Of a stretch of 37,926 nt of DNA, positions 1 to 8,685 are shown in pieces. The DNA lies in NCBI GenBank assembly GCA_009773335.1, contig WRPF01000002.1:2713-40638 (forward strand), written 5' to 3'. This DNA is from Caulobacteraceae bacterium (GTDB lineage: Bacteria > Pseudomonadota > Alphaproteobacteria > Caulobacterales > Aquidulcibacteraceae). A program made the position numbers and the translations under genes. The notes below the pieces were generated by a model, which saw only the letters and a program-made list of their open reading frames with translations, had not been told where the DNA came from and did not search any database. How positions within the stretch are numbered: the first letter of the stretch is position 1; each line of letters opens with the position of its first letter.

Positions 1-1225
1 CGCGGTGATCGGGGGTCTCCTGCAGGCGCAACTGGTCGGCGCGGATGAGCTGCGCGCCGGCAAGCTCGCTCCACGCCTTCGCGAAGCCCGGCGCGTGCGC
101 TACGGCCTGCTGCAGCATGCCGATGGCCTGCTCGACTTCTTCGGAATTGCGCGTCAGCCGCGCGGTGCGGCCAGCGAGATAGAGATCAAGCACGTCCGGC
201 GCCACGTCGTCGGCGGCCTTCGGATTGGCGGCGCGCACGCGGCCCGTGGCGCCGGTGACGACCTCGCCGGCGATTTCCTCCTGCAGCGCGAACGCAGCGG
301 CGATGTCGCGCTCGAAGCGCTTGGCCCACACCACGTCGTTGCGACGCGTGTCCACGAGATGGGCGTCCACGCGCAGGCGATCTCCGTCCATGCGCACGAC
401 GCCGTCGACGATATAGCGCGCGCCGAGCTTGCGTGCGACGCTGGCCCCGGTTTCCGAAGCGACGCTGAAGCTCGATGCTCGCGCAGCGACGCGCACATCC
501 GGCGCCTGCGCCAGATCCATGATGATTTCATCTGCGAGGCCGGTCGCGATGCGCTGCGCCTTTTCGCCGTCCGGCGCCTCGAATGGCATGACGGCGATGA
601 GCGGTAGCGCAGGCTCCCGCGTGACAGCGAACAAAGCGACACCGCAGATCGCCACTGCAATCCCCGCCGCCATTGCCGCCCGCCAGGGCCGACGCACCAT
701 CAGACGCAGGCGCCCCACGGGCCCGAGATTTCCCGAGAGGGCGAAGACGGGGATGCTGGTCTCCATCTTCTCCAGCAGAACCGGGCCCTTGCCGACGAAT
801 AGCCGTTTCAGACGCGGGCCCAGTGGCGAGACCATGGCGTCCGATGCGACCAGACCGCGCGGTGCGGCGAGCGCGCGCAGGCGCGCGGCGACATTCACGC
901 CGTGGCCCAGCATGTCGCCGCCTTCGAGCACGGTGACTTCGCCGATGTGGGCGCCAATGCGCACGGCGGTGGTTTCGCGCAGTCGACGAAGAATGAGGAT
1001 TGCGCTCGCGAGCGCATCGCGGGCGTTGGAGAACTCGGCCATGAAGCCGTCGCCGGCGGTATTGAAGACGCGGCCTCCGTAGCGGCGCACGGTGCGGTCG
1101 ATCACCTCCGCCGTCTCGCGCACAATCGCCGCCGCGCCCGCGGAGTCGCGCTCCGACATCGCGGAGAACCCGGCGATGTCGATCGAGACGATGGCGGCGA
1201 GCTTGCGCGCGCGCACGGCGGGCAT
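1..1225 (-). CDS. class III adenylate/guanylate cyclase with membrane segment and C-terminal TolB-like/TPR region (3' end outside window)
   Basis: Reading from the ATG at 1225, 408 codons are open to the window edge. The first ~170 residues form a class III cyclase homology domain. A metal-binding Asp is seen in VSIDIAGFS (D16) and a second in NTAGDGFMAEF. A hydrophobic helix follows (PWRAAMAAGIAVAICGVALF). Then comes a region opening with LPLIAVMPFEAPDGE and containing GLADEIIMDLA, typical of the TolB-like part of alphaproteobacterial cyclase-TPR proteins. The last visible residues look helical and TPR-like. The expected reaction is ATP (or GTP) to cyclic nucleotide on the cytosolic side of the membrane. 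Substrate choice cannot be read here. It lies 56 bp downstream of the DUF1217 gene on the same strand. The family call is firm; partner and signal are unknown. Confidence 0.85.
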   Translation of the reverse strand, partial: MPAVRARKLAAIVSIDIAGFSAMSERDSAGAAAIVRETAEVIDRTVRRYGGRVFNTAGDGFMAEFSNARDALASAILILRRLRETTAVRIGAHIGEVTVLEGGDMLGHGVNVAARLRALAAPRGLVASDAMVSPLGPRLKRLFVGKGPVLLEKMETSIPVFALSGNLGPVGRLRLMVRRPWRAAMAAGIAVAICGVALFAVTREPALPLIAVMPFEAPDGEKAQRIATGLADEIIMDLAQAPDVRVAARASSFSVASETGASVARKLGARYIVDGVVRMDGDRLRVDAHLVDTRRNDVVWAKRFERDIAAAFALQEEIAGEVVTGATGRVRAANPKAADDVAPDVLDLYLAGRTARLTRNSEEVEQAIGMLQQAVAHAPGFAKAWSELAGAQLIRADQLRLQETPDHR

Positions 1226-1281
1226 GGGGAGCCTTTCCGCTTGGGAGGAGGGGCGTGTCTACCACCCCCTCCGACGGATTG

Positions 1282-2085
1282 TCAGGCCGTGATCGAGGTT
1301 CCGCCGTTGAGGGCCACGAGGTAGCGCTTGACCAGCTTGTCGACGAATTCGGGGGACTTGAGCTTCGAGATGTCGATCGTGCGCTCGATGAGCGTCGCCT
1401 GGCTGAGCAGCGTCTGGTAGGCGATCTGGTCGGGCAGGCCGTAGGCCGTCATGATCACCTCGCGCCCGACGGGGTCGCCGAGGATCTTGTAGGCGGAATC
1501 GAGGGAGGCCGCGCGGTCCTTGAAGGTCAGCGCGTTCGAGACGCCCGGCGCCGAAGCGTCGAGGGACTCGCGCCATTTCACCTCCGCATAGGCGTCCTTG
1601 ATCGAGGCGATGTTGAAGGCCTGCTTCAGGACCGTCAGGCCCTGATTGTGGAAGTCGTAGGTCTGGGCGGTCTCCAGCCAGGCGCTGCGTTGATCGCCCA
1701 TCTTCACGGCAAGGGAGTCCGGGTCGGCCGAATCCGATTTGAGCGTCTTCGACACGAGACCCTTGTAGCCTGCAAAGTCCCCGAGACCGTTGGCGGTCAG
1801 GAAGACTTTCGTCGCGATCGGATCCTTGAGAAACTCATCGACCGTCTTGGCGCTCTTCAGCCGCTTCTCGAAGGCGTCGAGCTCACGCTTGATCTGCGGC
1901 TCCTTCGACTTGGCGACGACATACTTCGTGCCGTTTTTCTCGGCGTCTCGGAGCGTGAGCACCGGATCGCGCTGCGCGGCCTGCGCCGTGCCGGATCGCG
2001 CGCTGACGATCGTCGAGATGAGCGAGGATGAGCTCGACGAACTGGACGCAAACAACGTCGACGCGAGGGATGAGCTGATCTTCAT
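1282..2085 (-). CDS. DUF1217 domain protein (flagellum-associated family)
   Basis: 267 residues. The N-terminus is Ser-rich (STLFASSSSSSSSLIS), followed by a repeated helical pattern with motifs such as DAFEKRLKSAKTVDEFLKDP and FVDKLVKRYL, which I recognise as DUF1217. In other alphaproteobacteria this family is often found in flagellar clusters, so a flagellar link is family knowledge. No flagellar gene is visible in this window. There is no signal peptide. The start ATG at 2085 lacks a good Shine-Dalgarno sequence, so the true start is somewhat uncertain. It sits between the ABC exporter and the cyclase, all on the minus strand. Confidence 0.7.
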   Translation of the reverse strand: MKISSSLASTLFASSSSSSSSLISTIVSARSGTAQAAQRDPVLTLRDAEKNGTKYVVAKSKEPQIKRELDAFEKRLKSAKTVDEFLKDPIATKVFLTANGLGDFAGYKGLVSKTLKSDSADPDSLAVKMGDQRSAWLETAQTYDFHNQGLTVLKQAFNIASIKDAYAEVKWRESLDASAPGVSNALTFKDRAASLDSAYKILGDPVGREVIMTAYGLPDQIAYQTLLSQATLIERTIDISKLKSPEFVDKLVKRYLVALNGGTSITA

Positions 2086-2133
2086 GCCGCAGGCAGTCTA
2101 GCAAGACGTCGTTAAGAAATCGCTTGCGGGTGA

Positions 2134-3876
2134 TCAGGCCTGCAGCTGGAGGCGCGCCAGCGCCGCATAGGCGCCCCCCTTGGCCATCAGGGCGTCATGG
2201 CTGCCGGACTCCACGATGCGTCCAGCGTCCATGACGAGGATACGGTCTGCGGCGCGCACGGTGGCGAGGCGGTGGGCGATGACGAGGGTGGTGCGGCCTT
2301 CCGAAAGGCGCGTGAGCGCATCCTGCACGCGGGCCTCGCTCTGGGCGTCGAGCGCGCTGGTGGCTTCATCGAGCAGCAGGATCGGCGCATCGCGCAGGAA
2401 GGCGCGGGCGAGCGCGATGCGCTGGCGTTCGCCGCCGGAAAGCGCCGATCCCCGTTCGCCCACGCGCGTCTCGTAGCCCTGCGGCTGCGCGAGGATGAAG
2501 TCGTGCGCGGCGGCGGCGCGGGCGGCGGTTTCGATCTGGTCGAAGGTCGCGCCCGGGCGGCCGAAGGCGATGTTGGCGCGGATGGTGTCGTCGAACAGCG
2601 TGGTATCCTGGCTCACGAGCGCTACGGCGCCGCGCAGGGATGCGAGCGTGAGATCGCGCACGTCGACGCCGTCCACGGTCACGCGGCCGGCGGTGGCGTC
2701 GTAGAGGCGCGGGATGAGGTTGAACACCGTCGATTTGCCTGCGCCCGATGCGCCGACGAGCGCCACGGTCTCGCCCGGCGCCACGGCGAAGCTCACCTCG
2801 GAGATCGCGTTGTCGTCGCCATAGGCGAACGCCACGCTCTCGAACGCGACGCGGCCCTCACGCGTGGCGAGCGGCTTCGCGCCGGGGCGGTCGGTGACCT
2901 GTTCCTTCTCGTCGAGCAGCGTGTACACGCGTCCAAGCGCTGCGATGCCTTCGTTGAAGAGCGTGTTGAAGGTCCCGAGGCTTCGCGCCGACGGCGATGC
3001 GATACCCACGGCGGCGATCATGGCGAGGAGGTCCTTCACCTCCATCTCGCCGCCGACGATCCGAACGCCAGCGACCGTCAGGACGACCGCTAGCGCGACG
3101 CCGCCGAGGACCTCCATGAGCGGCTCCACGCGCGCGCGGTTGTAGACGATCTTCATGTTCACGCGCCGGCGTTCCTCGAACGCCGCATTCGCGCGGGACT
3201 CCTCATGCGCTTCAAGGCCGTAGGTCTTGACGAAGCGGGGGCTCGAAAACGACTCCGAGAGCAGGCTGGTGAGGTGTCCCATCAGGAGCTGGGCGCTTTC
3301 GGTTTGCTTGCGTGCACGCCTCGCAATCGCCGACAGCGGCGGCCCGGCGAACAGGAAAACCGCTATCACCATGAGTGCGACGACCCAGTCGAGCCAGAGC
3401 ATCGAGAGGAGTGTTCCGATCAGCGTCAGGCTGTCGCGCACCACCACCTGCATCGAGCGGACGAGACCTTCCGCAATGACGTTGATGTCATTGGTCAGCC
3501 TCGACACCGACTGCCCGGAGTTCTCGCGATGCGAGCGCGCGAAATCCGCGCGAACGAGCTTGGAGAACATCGCGCCCTGCAGGTCGCGAAGGACCTTGTG
3601 ACCAAGCCCCTGGCTGAGGATGGCTTGCGCCCAGATCGCGCCGGCGCGCGCGAGGGTTGCGGCGAGAAAGGCCAGCGGCGCCCAGGTGATGACGCTCGTG
3701 TCGGCGGCCTGCAACCGGCCGATCGTTTCGCGGAAGATGAACGTGTAGCCGACCCCGATCGCCGCGACGCCGGCCAGAACCGGCGCAAGCGCAAGGAGAT
3801 CGCCCCCATAGCGATGGAGGTGATCCTTCCAGAGCCGTCCAAGAAGTTGGGGAGCTTTGCCTCCGTCCGCACTCAT
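2134..3876 (-). CDS. ABC transporter, fused permease/ATPase (MsbA-like exporter half)
   Basis: 580 residues, the normal size for a half-exporter. A six-helix membrane domain covers about residues 30-300. The ATPase domain has Walker A GASGAGKST (375-383), signature LSGGERQ (479-485), Walker B ILLLDE (499-504) and the H-loop His in AHRLATV (H535). It probably works as a homodimer flipping a lipid or lipid-linked substrate across the inner membrane. The substrate cannot be deduced. It follows the DUF4170 gene by 6 bp, so it is almost certainly in the pmbA-cysQ-DUF4170 operon. In alphaproteobacteria that gene order often precedes lipopolysaccharide genes (family knowledge), which favours an MsbA-like lipid role. 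Confidence 0.9.
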   Translation of the reverse strand: MSADGGKAPQLLGRLWKDHLHRYGGDLLALAPVLAGVAAIGVGYTFIFRETIGRLQAADTSVITWAPLAFLAATLARAGAIWAQAILSQGLGHKVLRDLQGAMFSKLVRADFARSHRENSGQSVSRLTNDINVIAEGLVRSMQVVVRDSLTLIGTLLSMLWLDWVVALMVIAVFLFAGPPLSAIARRARKQTESAQLLMGHLTSLLSESFSSPRFVKTYGLEAHEESRANAAFEERRRVNMKIVYNRARVEPLMEVLGGVALAVVLTVAGVRIVGGEMEVKDLLAMIAAVGIASPSARSLGTFNTLFNEGIAALGRVYTLLDEKEQVTDRPGAKPLATREGRVAFESVAFAYGDDNAISEVSFAVAPGETVALVGASGAGKSTVFNLIPRLYDATAGRVTVDGVDVRDLTLASLRGAVALVSQDTTLFDDTIRANIAFGRPGATFDQIETAARAAAAHDFILAQPQGYETRVGERGSALSGGERQRIALARAFLRDAPILLLDEATSALDAQSEARVQDALTRLSEGRTTLVIAHRLATVRAADRILVMDAGRIVESGSHDALMAKGGAYAALARLQLQA

Positions 3877-3882
3877 CCGATG

Positions 3883-4128
3883 TCAATGCTCATGCGTTTC
3901 GCCGGTCTCCGGATCGAACAGGCGGTGGGCGTGGAGGATGAAGTAGCGCATCCGGGCGTTGTCCACGGTGCGCTGCGCGGCGCCTTTCCAGGCGTCGTAG
4001 GCGGCCTTGTAGTTCGGGAAGGCGCCAACGAAGTCGATCCTCGACAGATCCTCGAACTCGTAGGTGCTGAGCTCTCTCAGTTCGCCGCCGATCACGATGT
4101 GCAGCAGTTGCTCGTGCGTTTCGCTCAT
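3883..4128 (-). CDS. DUF4170 family protein
   Basis: 81 residues. It begins MSETHEQLLHIVIGGEL and carries the DUF4170 pattern VGAFPNYKAAYDAWKGAAQRTVDNARMRYFILHAHRL. The start is fixed by an ATGA overlap: its ATG (4128-4126) shares bases with the TGA of the upstream phosphatase gene, indicating translational coupling. The open frame continues upstream, but that part is antisense-like noise inside cysQ. The function of the family is unknown. Its repeated occurrence next to an inositol-monophosphatase-family gene and envelope genes in alphaproteobacteria suggests a role in that operon. The C-terminus ends in a His-containing tail (GETHEH). Confidence 0.85.
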   Translation of the reverse strand: MSETHEQLLHIVIGGELRELSTYEFEDLSRIDFVGAFPNYKAAYDAWKGAAQRTVDNARMRYFILHAHRLFDPETGETHEH

Positions 4129-4940
4129 GGGGATTTCTCCTCGAAAGTCGAAGGATGGGGGACGAATTTCACGCGTTCGATCAACGAAGGGTGAAGGCCG
4201 GGGCCCGAGGCGATGACGCCGGGCGCGCGCGGGTCGGGGTTGTTGAAGGTGATCTCGCCGTTCCACGGGTCGGAGATGCGCCCGCCCGCCTCGCGCACGA
4301 TGACGGCGGCGGCGGCGATGTCCCACTCGCTTTTCCAGCCCAGTGCGACCGTCGCGTCGTGCGCGCCGGAGGCCACCAGCGCGAGGCGGTAGGCGATGGC
4401 GTTCTTCTGGATGATGTCCATGGGCGGCCAGGGCGTCGGCCAGCGCGGATTTGCGAACACGTCCTTCGCCCCGATCATGCGCGCCCCCTCGACGACGGTG
4501 GCGCCGCTGACGCTGATCTGCGCGCCGTTGAGCGTGGAGCCGGCGGCGTCGACGGCCTCAAAGAGCTCTTCGGTGATCGGATTGTAGATGACGCCGACGA
4601 CTGCCTTGCCGTCCTCGACGATGGCGAGCGCGGTGACGAAATCGGGCTTCTTCTTGATAAAGGCGCGGGTGCCGTCGATGGGATCGACGACGAAGACGCG
4701 GCGCTTCGACAGACGGTCCGCATTGTCGGCGGTTTCTTCCGAGAGCCAGCCGTAGTCGCCGCGTGCGCCGCACAGGCGTTCCCTGAGCATCGCGTCGACA
4801 GCGAGGTCGATCGCGGTCACAGGGCCGGCGGCGCCCTTCGACCAGACTTCATAGTCCGCATGGAAGCCGTCGCGCATGATCGGGCCCGCAGCGAGGGCCG
4901 CGTCACGCAGGAGCGCAAGGTCTGCGGCGCGATCAGACAC
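4125..4940 (-). CDS. cysQ: 3'(2'),5'-bisphosphate nucleotidase / inositol monophosphatase family (CysQ-like)
   Basis: 271 residues with all the family's metal-binding motifs: WLSEE (65-69), DPIDGT (86-91) and WDIAA (206-210, D207). The family hydrolyses 3'-phosphoadenosine 5'-phosphate or sugar phosphates with Mg2+. The WLSEET form and the size favour the CysQ branch, but suhB-like inositol monophosphatase is the alternative. Its 5' end overlaps the pmbA stop by 8 bp, and its 3' end overlaps the DUF4170 start by 4 bp. The three genes therefore form a tightly packed operon. It is a cytoplasmic or membrane-peripheral enzyme with no signal peptide. Confidence 0.85.
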   Translation of the reverse strand: MSDRAADLALLRDAALAAGPIMRDGFHADYEVWSKGAAGPVTAIDLAVDAMLRERLCGARGDYGWLSEETADNADRLSKRRVFVVDPIDGTRAFIKKKPDFVTALAIVEDGKAVVGVIYNPITEELFEAVDAAGSTLNGAQISVSGATVVEGARMIGAKDVFANPRWPTPWPPMDIIQKNAIAYRLALVASGAHDATVALGWKSEWDIAAAAVIVREAGGRISDPWNGEITFNNPDPRAPGVIASGPGLHPSLIERVKFVPHPSTFEEKSP

Positions 4941-6276
4941 CGGCGATGGTCAGGTCGTCGATGAGCACGCTCGGCGCATCGACGCCGCCGCGGCGTTCGA
5001 GGTCTGCACCCGGGATGAGGCGCGCGAAGATGTCGATGAGATTGCCGGCCACTGTGATCTCGCTGACCGGATAGGCGCGCTCGCCGTTCTCGAACCAGAA
5101 GCCCGCCACGCCCACCGACCAGTCGCCGGTGTTGGAATTGAGTGAGGGCGAGAACTTGTCGGTGATGAGCAGCCCCTTGCCGACATCCTTCATCAGCTGT
5201 TCGAGGCTGCGGTCGCCGGGCTGCAGCGTGACGTTCGATGACGAAATGCCGGGCGGTCCGCCATGGCCGAGCGTGGCGTGGCCGGTGGATTTCAGGCCGA
5301 GCTGGCGGGCGGCCGACGCGTTCAGGAGCCACGTCGTCAGCACGCCGTCCTCGATCAGCAGGCGTCTCTGGCCGGGGGCGCCTTCGCCGTCGAAGGGGCG
5401 CGAGGAGAGGCCGCGCTTGCGGAACGGGTCGTCCTCGATGTTGACGCCCTTCGCATAGACCTGGGCGCCGAGCTTGTCCTTCAGGAACGAGACGCCGCGC
5501 GCGATGGCGGCGCCCGAAATCGCGCCGAGCATCGGCGAGACCATGGAGCCCGCGATGCGGTTCTCGAAGATCACGGCCGCCTTGCAGCTTTCGATCTTGC
5601 GTGCGCCCAGCCGCGCCACGGCGCGTTCTCCGGCGCGACGGCCGAGATCGGCGGCGCTCGGCAGTTCCGCGAGGAAGCGCGTCGTGCGGCCTTCCCAGTC
5701 GCGCTCTTTCTTGCCATCGCGTTCCGCGAGCGGGCTGACGCCGATTCCGTAGGAGCTTGCGCGCGCGCCGCCGCTGAAGCCGTCCGAGGTGCGCATGGCC
5801 ACCGAGCTTGCGCTCCACGAGGCGCCGGAGCCGGAGGAGTTCGTGACGCCTGCCACAGCGAGCGCTGCCTCCTCGGCGTCCTTCGCCATCGCCTCAAGCG
5901 CATTCGCATCGGGGCGCGCATCATCGTGTGTGTCGAGATCGGGGAAGCTCGTCGCGCGTTCGGCAGGGTCGAGCAGGCCGCACCACGGGTCTTCCGGCGC
6001 GAACTTCGCCATCTCGACCACGCGCTCGGCGAGCGCCTTCAGGCCGGCAGGCGAAAGATCGGACGTCGTCGCGCCCGCCTGCTTCCTGCCGATGAAGGCG
6101 CGCAGGCCGATGGAGCGGTTCTCGGAACGCTCCACGCCCTCGAATTCGCCCATCCGCACATCGACGGACAGGCTCTCGCTGACCGAGAGGCTCGCGTCCG
6201 CGGAGTCGGCGCCGGCCGTGCGGGCGTGGGCGAGGAGGGATTCAAGGGCGCCGTCCGGCGCGGTGTCATAAGCCAT
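4933..6276 (-). CDS. pmbA: TldD/PmbA family protein, PmbA branch
   Basis: 447 residues from the ATG at 6276 (MAYDTAPDGALESLLAHA), preceded by a short AGGG. Family features include RSIGLRAFIGRKQ near the N-terminus, VIFENRIAGSMVSPMLGAISG in the middle, and the C-terminal blocks GLLITDKFSPSLNSNTGDWS and GNLIDIF. PmbA pairs with TldD in a cytoplasmic metalloprotease that trims modified peptides. The PmbA subunit lacks the metal-binding HExxxH of TldD, and I see none here. No tldD lies in the window, so the partner must be elsewhere. It starts 35 bp after the MAPEG gene and overlaps cysQ. Confidence 0.9.
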   Translation of the reverse strand: MAYDTAPDGALESLLAHARTAGADSADASLSVSESLSVDVRMGEFEGVERSENRSIGLRAFIGRKQAGATTSDLSPAGLKALAERVVEMAKFAPEDPWCGLLDPAERATSFPDLDTHDDARPDANALEAMAKDAEEAALAVAGVTNSSGSGASWSASSVAMRTSDGFSGGARASSYGIGVSPLAERDGKKERDWEGRTTRFLAELPSAADLGRRAGERAVARLGARKIESCKAAVIFENRIAGSMVSPMLGAISGAAIARGVSFLKDKLGAQVYAKGVNIEDDPFRKRGLSSRPFDGEGAPGQRRLLIEDGVLTTWLLNASAARQLGLKSTGHATLGHGGPPGISSSNVTLQPGDRSLEQLMKDVGKGLLITDKFSPSLNSNTGDWSVGVAGFWFENGERAYPVSEITVAGNLIDIFARLIPGADLERRGGVDAPSVLIDDLTIAGV

Positions 6277-6311
6277 GGCCCTACATGGCGCGCGCCGGAC
6301 GGCCCCGCAAC

Positions 6312-6716
6312 TCAGAGAAGAGGTGAAAGACCAGCCCAGATCAGGAACCCGCCGATGCCGAGGAAGGCGAGCCAGGTGCACAGGATGCCGATCATCCGCC
6401 CGGCGGACACGCCGCCGCTGGAGGACATGCCGATGCCGTGAAGGATGCGGCCGAAGGTGAACACGCCGCCGAGCACCTGCACCGCCAGGATTGGTACGGG
6501 ATCGAGGATCGCCAGCAGGCCGATGCCGACCAGCGCCGCAGGAATATATTCCGTGGCGTTGGCGTGTGCGCGCATGGCCTGGAGCACAGCCGGGTTGCCG
6601 CCGTCGCCAAGCGACACCTTATGCTTCTGGCGCGCCCGAACCACGCCGAACGCGAGGATGAAAAGGATCAGCAGGTTTACGCCCGCGTAAACCGACGCCC
6701 AGTCAAGTTTTGTCAT
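6312..6716 (-). CDS. MAPEG family inner-membrane protein
   Basis: 134 residues. The start is set at the ATG at 6716, which has a strong upstream GGGGAGG eight bases away. Four hydrophobic helices are visible: LILFILAFGVVRAR, EYIPAALVGIGLLAIL, QVLGGVFTFGRILHGIG and CTWLAFLGIGGFLIWAG. The pattern AMRAHANATEYIPAAL is characteristic of MAPEG proteins (membrane-associated proteins in eicosanoid and glutathione metabolism). A glutathione-dependent activity is family knowledge, not shown by the sequence. It is the first gene of the minus-strand run leading into pmbA. A second MAPEG protein lies at 17185-17604. Confidence 0.85.
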   Translation of the reverse strand: MTKLDWASVYAGVNLLILFILAFGVVRARQKHKVSLGDGGNPAVLQAMRAHANATEYIPAALVGIGLLAILDPVPILAVQVLGGVFTFGRILHGIGMSSSGGVSAGRMIGILCTWLAFLGIGGFLIWAGLSPLL

Positions 6717-6840
6717 TGTCGCCTCCCCGAAGTCCATTTCTGACGTTCGGCATACCCCGGTCCGGGCCCCTCGACGAGTGGGCGGACCAAGCGGGCGGCG
6801 TTTCTTAACGGCGGTTAGCCAAGGCGGCGAAAATATCCTC

Positions 6841-6866
6841 CGGAAATCGCCGATTTCCGCTTTTTT
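6841..6866 (+). terminator. hairpin plus T-tract (candidate Rho-independent terminator, plus strand)
   Basis: CGGAAATCG (6841-6849) pairs with CGATTTCCG (6851-6859). In practice this is a 7-bp stem with a CGCCG loop. A C and six T follow at 6860-6866. On the plus strand this is a good terminator shape, but no plus-strand gene lies upstream because the MAPEG gene is read the other way. It may end an unrecognised small RNA or antisense transcript. Confidence 0.5.
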
Positions 6867-6973
6867 CCGGCCCGCAGGGGCCCATCGCAACCGGGCGTTC
6901 ATAGCGTCGCGCTAGGGTGCCCAGACAAGACGAAATCGCCCCCGAACGGCGATGGGTATGGGCACGAGATTTG

Positions 6974-7177
6974 ATGGTTCTCCCGGACCTGCTGACGCCC
7001 GAACTAGGGTCGTTGACCGCCGCCACTCTGCTCGTGGCGGCGGTCTCGCTCCTTTGCGCGGCCGGCTTCGTGGGCTTCCCGCGTCTCCTCAGGGCGATCA
7101 TGGACGCCGGTCCCCCTCCGGCCAACGACAACGAAGAGGGCTTCGCCTCGCCCCGGTCGCGGATCTTCCCGGTCTGA
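6974..7177 (+). CDS. small putative membrane protein
   Basis: 67 residues from the ATG at 6974 (MVLPDLLTPELGS). A GTG at 6917 would add 19 residues. One clear membrane helix (LTAATLLVAAVSLLCAAGFVG) is followed by a basic FPRLLRAIMD and a polar tail with PPPANDNEE. Proline-ANDN tails are common at the C-termini of small alphaproteobacterial proteins, which supports a real gene. There is no strong ribosome binding site. No function can be assigned. It precedes the DUF2891 lipoprotein gene by 80 bp on the same strand. Confidence 0.45.
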   Translation: MVLPDLLTPELGSLTAATLLVAAVSLLCAAGFVGFPRLLRAIMDAGPPPANDNEEGFASPRSRIFPV

Positions 7178-7257
7178 CGCGGCGGCGTCCGAAATACACC
7201 TCACGCGGTCCAGCCTTCGTGCCATACCGGGCGCGAACGGTGCGAGGGATCGAGCGG

Positions 7258-8244
7258 ATGACCATTTCACGAACAGCGGGCTTGTTCCTGGCGGCGATCA
7301 TGCTGGCGTCATGCGCCGCGCCGGCGCCCACGGTGAGCGCACCACGCGAGACGGAGATGGCGCGCGCGCTCGCCGAACAGGCCGCTTACTGCGCGGCGCG
7401 CACCGATACGACGCACCCGGTCTTTCACGGCTGCGTGGACTGGCACTCCGCCGCGCACGCGCACTATGCGCTGACCGCCTACGAACGCCTGACCGGCGAT
7501 CGCGCGCACGCGGCGTTTCTCGATGCTTCGCTCACCAGCGACGGTCTTGCGGCTGAGCGGGCCGACATTCTTGCGCGCCCGGACTTTGAACAGCCGTATG
7601 GCCGCGCGTGGTTCCTGCGTCTCTACGTTGAACGAAAGCTCGTGCACGGCGACGATCGCCTTGCGCCGCTCGCGCGCGACATCGCGCAATCGCTCGTCGA
7701 TCTCTACACGCGCACGCCCGCCGATCCGAATGCACGCGACTACCGGAGTGCGAGTTTCGCGCTGATCAATCTGCTCGCCTACGGCCGCACGGTAGGCGAC
7801 GCGTCGATCACGGGCTTCGTCGAGCGCGCGGTGCGCACGCAGTTCATGGCGCAGGACGCGCGTTGCGATCTCGCCGATGAACCGCGTGGCTTCCTCTCCA
7901 CCTGCGCCAGCTGGGCGTGGCTCGTGGCTGAAGTCGCAACACCTGCCGAATTAGCGACGTGGTACGCCGCGTGGAACCCCGGCCTCGAGACGTGGACGCC
8001 GGTCGCTACGCCCGCGAACGCCCATCAGTACGGCAAGAACTTCTCTCGCGCCTGGGGACTCTCCGCGCTCTACAAGGCCACGGGTGATGCGCGCTACCGC
8101 GATCTCTACTGTGCGCACCGCGATGCCGGCTATGCCCAGTGGACTGCCAAGCGCGACGACTACATGGCCGTCGGCCACTGGGTCGCGCAGTTCGGCATGC
8201 TGGCGCTCGCGGAGGGCCGCGAGAAGGGCGTCGCCTGCGAATAG
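7258..8244 (+). CDS. DUF2891 family lipoprotein
   Basis: 328 residues from the ATG at 7258, with GAGCGG just upstream. A lipoprotein signal ends in LASC (C19). The mature part carries the DUF2891 signature HPVFHGCVDWHSAAHAHYAL, then PYGRAWFLRL, YRSASFALINLLAYGR and a C-terminal VGHWVAQFGMLAL. The His- and Trp-rich helical repeats resemble an alpha/alpha toroid seen in glycan- or peptide-acting enzymes, but the family has no proven function that I know of. The expected location is the periplasmic face of a membrane. An upstream in-frame extension to 6952 is rejected because the lipobox defines the start. Confidence 0.85.
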   Translation: MTISRTAGLFLAAIMLASCAAPAPTVSAPRETEMARALAEQAAYCAARTDTTHPVFHGCVDWHSAAHAHYALTAYERLTGDRAHAAFLDASLTSDGLAAERADILARPDFEQPYGRAWFLRLYVERKLVHGDDRLAPLARDIAQSLVDLYTRTPADPNARDYRSASFALINLLAYGRTVGDASITGFVERAVRTQFMAQDARCDLADEPRGFLSTCASWAWLVAEVATPAELATWYAAWNPGLETWTPVATPANAHQYGKNFSRAWGLSALYKATGDARYRDLYCAHRDAGYAQWTAKRDDYMAVGHWVAQFGMLALAEGREKGVACE

Positions 8245-8251
8245 TCTCGCG

Positions 8252-8551
8252 CTACAGCGCAGGGACGTCCGCGCAACCGATGCGCTTCATCTCGTCGATC
8301 GCCATCTGACGGGACGCTGCTTCCGCAGTCGCGCTGGGCGCCGCACTCGTGCGCAAGGTATCGCAGACCTGCGGATCGGCGGCGGGCGCGGCGGCGCTCT
8401 GCACGGGCGTATCCGAGAGCGAGGCTGAGGTCTGCGGCGCATCGTCATGACCGCGGAGCTTGTTCCACGCGGAACTCACGTGGCTGCACGCGCCGAGCGA
8501 AGATGCGAGGAGCACGACGGCGATCCCGCGTCCGATGTCATGGGTGATCAT
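8252..8551 (-). CDS. small lipoprotein of unknown function
   Basis: 99 residues. The signal ends in LGAC (C22). The middle is Ala/Ser/Pro-rich and low complexity. The C-terminus, SRQMAIDEMKRIGCADVPAL, holds one of three further Cys. A Shine-Dalgarno GGAG lies nine bases before the ATG at 8551. It is convergent with the DUF2891 gene with only 7 bp between the stops. No domain is recognised. Confidence 0.7.
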   Translation of the reverse strand: MITHDIGRGIAVVLLASSLGACSHVSSAWNKLRGHDDAPQTSASLSDTPVQSAAAPAADPQVCDTLRTSAAPSATAEAASRQMAIDEMKRIGCADVPAL

Positions 8552-8685
8552 GGCCTGACTCCTGTTCCTGCTGGCCGGTATCGACCGCGTTGAGAGGGAG
8601 CCTAGGAGTTCGATTCGCGCGCCACAAATGAAGGATGGGTCAGCAAAATTGCTGGTATTGCAGGCGTTTCATGACACGCCGCCCA

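Noticed and set aside
5263-6441. Long plus-strand open frame opposite pmbA and the MAPEG gene
   Set aside because: Antisense of two real genes, low-complexity Arg/Ala/Gly translation.
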